64,000 nucleotides of DNA, taken from contig OZ024869.1 in NCBI GenBank assembly GCA_964017185.1, forward strand, positions 59,608,761 through 59,672,760, read 5' to 3'. Source of the DNA: Rugalucina vietnamica. Taxonomy: Eukaryota; Mollusca; Bivalvia; Lucinida; Lucinidae. Positions 59,950-64,000 of this stretch are shown here, in pieces (the stretch's first letter is position 1; the number at the start of each line of letters is the position of its first letter). Position numbers and translations under genes: made by a program. The notes under the pieces were generated by a model. The model ran no database searches. It was not told the origin of the DNA and saw only the letters and a program-made list of their open reading frames with translations.

Positions 59950-60223
59950 AGAAACCGGTCGCTATACCCGTAATAGGTTGGATAGATCATTACGATTATG
60001 CACATTATGCGATAAATCTGATATTGAGGACGAGTATCATTTTGTTTTGGTGTGCCCTGTTTATGATTCAATAAGAAAGAAATACATCCGTCCGTTTTAT
60101 TACAAAAGACCAAATGTTTATAAATTTACAACACTTTTGCAAATCAATCAGCTAAACGTTTTACGAAATCTAGGAAAATATCTTTGTGAATCTTTTGCTT
60201 TACGTAAGTCATTAATTATTTAA
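59942..60223 (+). pseudogene. LINE ORF2, C-terminal zinc-knuckle remnant
   Basis: The frame from about 59,942 reads LKIETGRYTRNRLDRSLR, followed by a CX2CX8HX4C zinc-knuckle-like block (CTLCDKSDIEDEYHFVLVC) and PVYDSIRKKYIRPFYYK, ending at TAA 60,223. This block is typical of the extreme C-terminus of LINE polyproteins. It is in a different frame from the endonuclease remnant, so an internal deletion joins the two at about 59,915-59,945. Confidence 0.8.
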
Positions 60224-60476
60224 ACTTTAACTGTTCTACATGCTATAGTCCTACTTCATATCTGTTTGAGTTCAACCTCCATCATACTAAACTTTTTGTA
60301 ACGTTTACGAACTGATATCATGCTTTATATGTCCAGCACTGTTAAATTGTTTTTTTATGTTTAATATCTAATTGTAATGTGACCAAAATATATGTATTGA
60401 ATTTGTTTTGTTGATAGACTAGAAACTGTGTAGTTTACGTCTAATAAAATATTTGTCATTGTCATTGTCATTGATA
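60224..60476 (+). other. LINE 3' untranslated region and (TCATTG)n tail
   Basis: AT-rich 3' region with AATAAAATATTTG just before TCATTGTCATTGTCATTG (60,456-60,473). A short microsatellite tail instead of poly(A) is common among non-LTR elements. Confidence 0.65.
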
Positions 60477-60483
60477 CACTTCG

Positions 60484-61275
60484 TGACCTCGCTCCTCTCC
60501 CGTGACAGCTTAGCATATGGTCGAACAGATTATGGATTTCGTAAGAAGCTTATAGCTGCTTTATTTGGTGATAATTGTTAGAATTTTTGTTATGTTTTGT
60601 TAGAAAATGCATAAATCGTTTAGTAAACATCTGGTTAGCCTGCAGAATTTCAATAAATTTGCAAAAAGCAATCGATTTTCTACTTTTTGTCTCATATTTT
60701 ACACTAGTCTCCCCTTATCTAGTTATAGACGTATGTGATATTTTCAACAGAAAACACGAAGTATTTTATGAATCTGCGTCATTTTACATCTGGAATATAT
60801 ATAAATTAAGTCCTATCAGTCAGAAAAGATATAAAATAACATAATTTTCAATATCTTTGGAGTCTTCGATGATTTTTCATTTTCGACTAAGGTTTCAATA
60901 GAAGTCATTTCCGTCGGTATGGAGAGGTCTAACGGAATACCGATGGAAATATTCCGTCTAGAACCGGTGCATCTATTTCAATGAAATTTGGTATATAACA
61001 TCGGGGACATCAGCACATAGTTTGAATAAATCATTGCTCGGGTTGACATTTACCTATTTACGTGCAAAGTCTAGTTTAAACACACTGGCTTTTCGATGGG
61101 GGAAAAGTGTAAACAATGTATTTTTCAGAGCGTTCCGTAGCCTGTGATCTGATAATTGGTACAAGTAGATTTAGACAATGAGTATTCATGACGAAGGTCA
61201 TTTTGGTCAAAGGTCATTTTTAAAGACCAAAACCTCAAGTGAGCGTCTTCATGACCGATGGTCCTTTTGTTGAAT
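60484..61275 (-). repeat. Fragment of the GCTCACCTG-ended family, reversed (right part)
   Basis: Near 61,226-61,262 the inverse reads AAAGGACCATCGGTCATGAA, then GACGCTCACTTGAGG, corresponding to the left end of the 48.7-kb element. GGTCATTTTGGTCAAAGGTC lies nearby. The left portion (60,484-60,880) shows nothing recognisable. Confidence 0.55.
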
Positions 61276-61531
61276 AATTTGTTTGTTTTTTTTTTCTTGG
61301 TAGTTAAGTAAGACCCAGCGGTGCATTGTTGTAAGATAACCTGCTTTTTGGACCTAAATCATTTACCTATATATTTCGCTCTAAGAAATAAGTTATTATT
61401 TTTCATGCTTCAAACGTTAATTTAAGATATATGCATATAGCCAAATAAAATGAATGGTAAAATAGACTGAGGTGATTTTATGTATGTTTAGTAGTTTCCG
61501 CCATTAATAAGAGCTGTCGCAGGACAGCGTA

Positions 61532-62774
61532 GCTCGCCTGACTTGTGCTATGCCACTACATCTGTTAAAATCTAATACCCATGACCTTGACCTCAAGGTC
61601 ACTCAGGTGGGTCATGATGGTACAACATAAAACTTCAGACCAATGCAAAGTATCAACTTGATCAATTTACATGTTCAAGAGATATAGACTTATAAAAACA
61701 TTAACCAAAACTTAAACACAAAACTTTCAAGTCCGTGACCCTGACCTCAAGGTCATCCAGGTGAGTTGTGATGTACAGCATAAAACATGAGACCAATATC
61801 TATCAATCTGCAAGTATCAACTTTATCCATCAACATGTTCAAGAGATTTAGACTTTAACCAAAAAATTTAACAGAAAATTTCTAAGTCTGTGACCTTGAC
61901 CTCAAGGTCACCCAGGGTAGGTCATGATGGTACTGCATAAAACTTCAGACCAATATCTACCAACATGCAAAGTATCAACTCGATCAATCAACATGGTCAA
62001 GAGATATAGACTTACAAAAACTTAAATCAAAAACATTAACACAAAATTTCTAAGTCTGTGACCTTGACCTGAGTGGGTCATGATGGTACTGCATAAAACT
62101 TCAGACCAATATCTAGCAACATACAAAGTATCAACTCAATCCATCAATATGGTCAAGAGATATACTAGACTTACAAACACTTTAACCAAAAACTTAAACA
62201 CAAAATTTCTAAGTCCGTGACCTTGACCTCAAGGTCACCCAGGGTGGGTCATGATGGTACTGCATAAAACTTCAGACCAATATCTAGCAACATGCAAAGT
62301 ATCAAAACAATCCATCAATATGGTCAAGAGATATTGACTTACAAAAACTTTAACCAAAAACTTAAACACAAAATTTCTAAATCCGTGACCTTGACCTCAA
62401 GGTCACCCAGGGTGGGTCATGATGGTACTGCGTAAAACTTCAGACCAATATCTAGTAACATGCAAAGTATCAAAACAATCCATCAATATGGTCAAGAGAT
62501 ATTGACTTACAAAAACTTTAACCAAAACAAAAACTTAAACACAAAATCTCTAAGTCCCTGACCTTGACCTCAAGGTCACCCAGGGTGGGTCATGATGGTA
62601 CTGTGTAAAACGTCAGACCAATATCTATCAACATGCAAAGTATCAACTTGATCCATCAACATGGTCAAGAGATATAGACTTCTAAAAAACTTTAACCGAA
62701 AGTGTGACGCGGACGTAAACGTAAACGTAAACGTAAACGCGGACGGCCGAGGTGACTACTTCGTGCAGGCGAGC
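61532..62774 (+). mobile_element. GCTCGCCTG-ended element with ~160-bp GGTCA-palindrome units
   Basis: Left GCTCGCCTG (61,532-61,540), right CAGGCGAGC (62,766-62,774). Seven or eight tandem units of roughly 150-180 bp each contain TGACCTTGACCTCAAGGTCA or a variant, then GGGTCATGATGGTACTGC, AAAACTTCAGACCAATATCT and ATGGTCAAGAGATAT. Just before the right end is GACGTAAACGTAAACGTAAA, a (GTAAAC)n tract, then CGGACGGCCGAGGTGA. No transposase. Confidence 0.82.
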
Positions 62775-62885
62775 TAAAAATGAAATGATTCAATAAACTA
62801 TTTTCTCGGGTCAAGTCCAGTATAAGACTAAAATAGTCCCTTGCGCACGTTTTCCTTACGTTCATACGTAAATCGGTTTTGTATC

Positions 62886-62887
62886 AT

Positions 62888-62938
<51 letters not shown>

Positions 62939-63002
62939 TTTTATTTTATTTTATTTTATTTTATTTTATTTTATTTTATTTTATTCTATTTTATTTTATT
63001 TT
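62886..63002 (+). repeat. (ATTT)n then (ATTTT)n microsatellite
   Basis: TTTA repeats to about 62,940, then TTTTA repeats, giving a repetitive low-complexity frame. Confidence 0.95.
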
Positions 63003-63049
63003 GCATTGCTAATACTAGATAATACAGGTTTACATCGTTATCAGATTCG

Positions 63050-63850
63050 CAGATTGACAAAATATCAAGTTCGACAGAGTTTACATGTTGCCGTCACAAT
63101 ACATTACGTAAGATGACGTCAAACGTTCACCACGTCGTAAAAACATATTACGTACTTCATAATGTGGAATCCCAAATACGGTTTTTGTTTTGGCATTACT
63201 ACATAGTTTATATAGTTAACATATTGCACGATTGACGGGTCGACAAGGTTGACAGGTCGACAGGGTCGACAGGTTGACGTCTATAAATATTATGGTACAT
63301 GTTGCCGTAACAATACGTTACTTAAGACGTCAAACGTTCATGACGTCGCGGGAAAACATGTTACCCAATAGTGTGAAATCTCAATCTGTCAACCCTGTCG
63401 ACCTGTCAACCCTGTCGACCCTGTCAACCTGTCGACCCTGTCTACCTGGTTTTTGTTCTTGGATTACTACATAGTTTATATAGTTAACATATTGCAAGAT
63501 TGACAGGTCGACAAGGTTGACAGGTCGACAAGGTTGACAGGTTGACAGGTAGACAGCTATAAATATTACGAATCATGTTGCCGCAACAATACGTTACTTA
63601 AGATGACGTCAAACGTTCAAGACGTCGCGGGAAAACATGTTACCTAATAGTGTGAAATTTCAATCTGTCAACCCTGTCGACCTGTCAACCCTGTCGACCT
63701 GTCAACCTGTCGACCTGTCCACCCTGTCGACCTGTCAACCTGTCGACCTAGTCGACCTGTCAACCCTGTCGACCTGTCAACCCTGTCGACCTGTCAACCT
63801 TTCTACCCTGTCGACCTGTCAACACTGTCAACCTGTTACATCAGAATTGT
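63050..63850 (+). repeat. Tandem units with GTCGAC/GTCAACC word clusters
   Basis: CATGTTGCCGT(C/A)ACAATAC occurs near 63,085, 63,298 and 63,572, each followed by GACGTCAAACGTTCA. ACTACATAGTTTATATAGTT occurs near 63,197 and 63,467. Between these, clusters of GACAGGTCGACAAGGTTGAC on one side and the inverse GTCAACCCTGTCGACCTG on the other make each unit foldback-like. The last cluster (63,663-63,835) has more than ten GTCGAC or GTCAAC words. Confidence 0.82.
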
Positions 63851-64000
63851 TAAAATAGTTCGCAGTGGTAAGTGTATGATTGTGCTTATAATGTTTGGAC
63901 TGTTGCTTATGTATGCCATATTCATACATAACTATGTATGCCATATTTATATTTATACATAACAATGTACGGTCCCAATGTAAATTATTAGTAACAGACA
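63851..64000. other. Window end, unassigned
   Basis: AT-rich; TATGCCATATT and CATACATAAC words occur twice. Nothing else recognised. Confidence 0.5.

Larger units (their letters stand above)
52955..60476 (+). mobile_element. Degenerate non-LTR retrotransposon (LINE) split by a DNA element
   Basis: Order on the + strand: ORF1 remnant (53,128 on), a 5,543-bp insert, the end of ORF1, an endonuclease remnant of ORF2, the ORF2 C-terminus, then a 3' end with (TCATTG)n at 60,455-60,473. The word CACTTCG flanks the proposed limits (52,948-52,954 and 60,477-60,483), but 7 bp could be chance, so the 5' limit is soft. The reverse transcriptase region is missing. Confidence 0.75.

Noticed and set aside
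52948-60483. CACTTCG as the LINE target-site duplication
   Set aside because: Only 7 bp and the 5' boundary is not otherwise defined; kept only as a weak hint for the element limits.
62841-63116. 91-codon open frame
   Set aside because: Largely the translated (ATTT)n/(ATTTT)n microsatellite.
63637-63858. 73-codon frame with repeated STLSTCQPVDL
   Set aside because: Direct translation of the GTCGACCTGTCAACC repeat; no gene context.

Overview
The window looks like repeat-rich intronic or intergenic DNA of an animal, most likely a bivalve mollusc or related lophotrochozoan. This rests on three things: spliced coiled-coil exons with GT/AG boundaries; LINE, SINE, Tc1-like and MITE-like elements with target-site duplications; and GGTCA-rich, GCTCACCTG-ended and GTCCCCCGCC-ended repeats that I associate with bivalve genomes. 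The taxon is inference. No prokaryotic gene, operon or CRISPR array is visible. Most short open frames are by-products of repeats.

Layout. Positions 1-27,784 are one satellite block of about 74 copies of a ~373-bp monomer. Copies 1-7,945 run in one direction, and from about 7,942 to the end they run in the other. Each monomer is itself an old dimer of 181- and 192-bp halves. The array carries local higher-order repeats, clearest as a 5-monomer (1,865-bp) unit at 22.3-27.4 kb. A 41-bp palindromic tandem repeat borders it.

From 28.6 kb on, the DNA is a mosaic of mobile elements around one host gene, of which two exons are visible on the + strand (32,256-32,393 and 43,722-43,832). They are phase-compatible, encode coiled coil, and are separated by an 11.3-kb intron full of repeats. 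The intron holds a nine-fold array of perfect AGGTCA-A-AGGTCA sites, a 2.17-kb foldback element rich in TGACGTCA, another foldback rich in TCCGTT, and a GTCCCCCGCC-ended element.

Downstream of the second exon is a nested stack (44.2-48.6 kb). An old dispersed repeat contains a 989-bp MITE and a 3.0-kb Tc1-like element. The Tc1-like element contains a 1.94-kb CAGGGTTC-ended element, which contains an 893-bp foldback holding about 30 copies of GGATATCC. At 53-60.5 kb lies a dead non-LTR retrotransposon whose ORF1 is split by a 5,543-bp terminal-inverted-repeat element with a 5-bp target duplication. That insert itself carries SINEs and two more foldbacks. The window ends with a GGTCA-rich element and a GTCGAC-rich tandem region.

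The most unusual theme is a set of at least five unrelated inverted-repeat elements, each filled with iterations of its own short, usually self-complementary word (ACGTC, TCCGTT, GGATATCC, TTCACA/GGTACC, GCGTA/ACGCG). Two further regions (AGATAT at the ends of the 5.5-kb element, GTCGAC near the window end) look similar. They share an architecture but not a sequence, and they are my best candidate for an under-described class of non-autonomous element.
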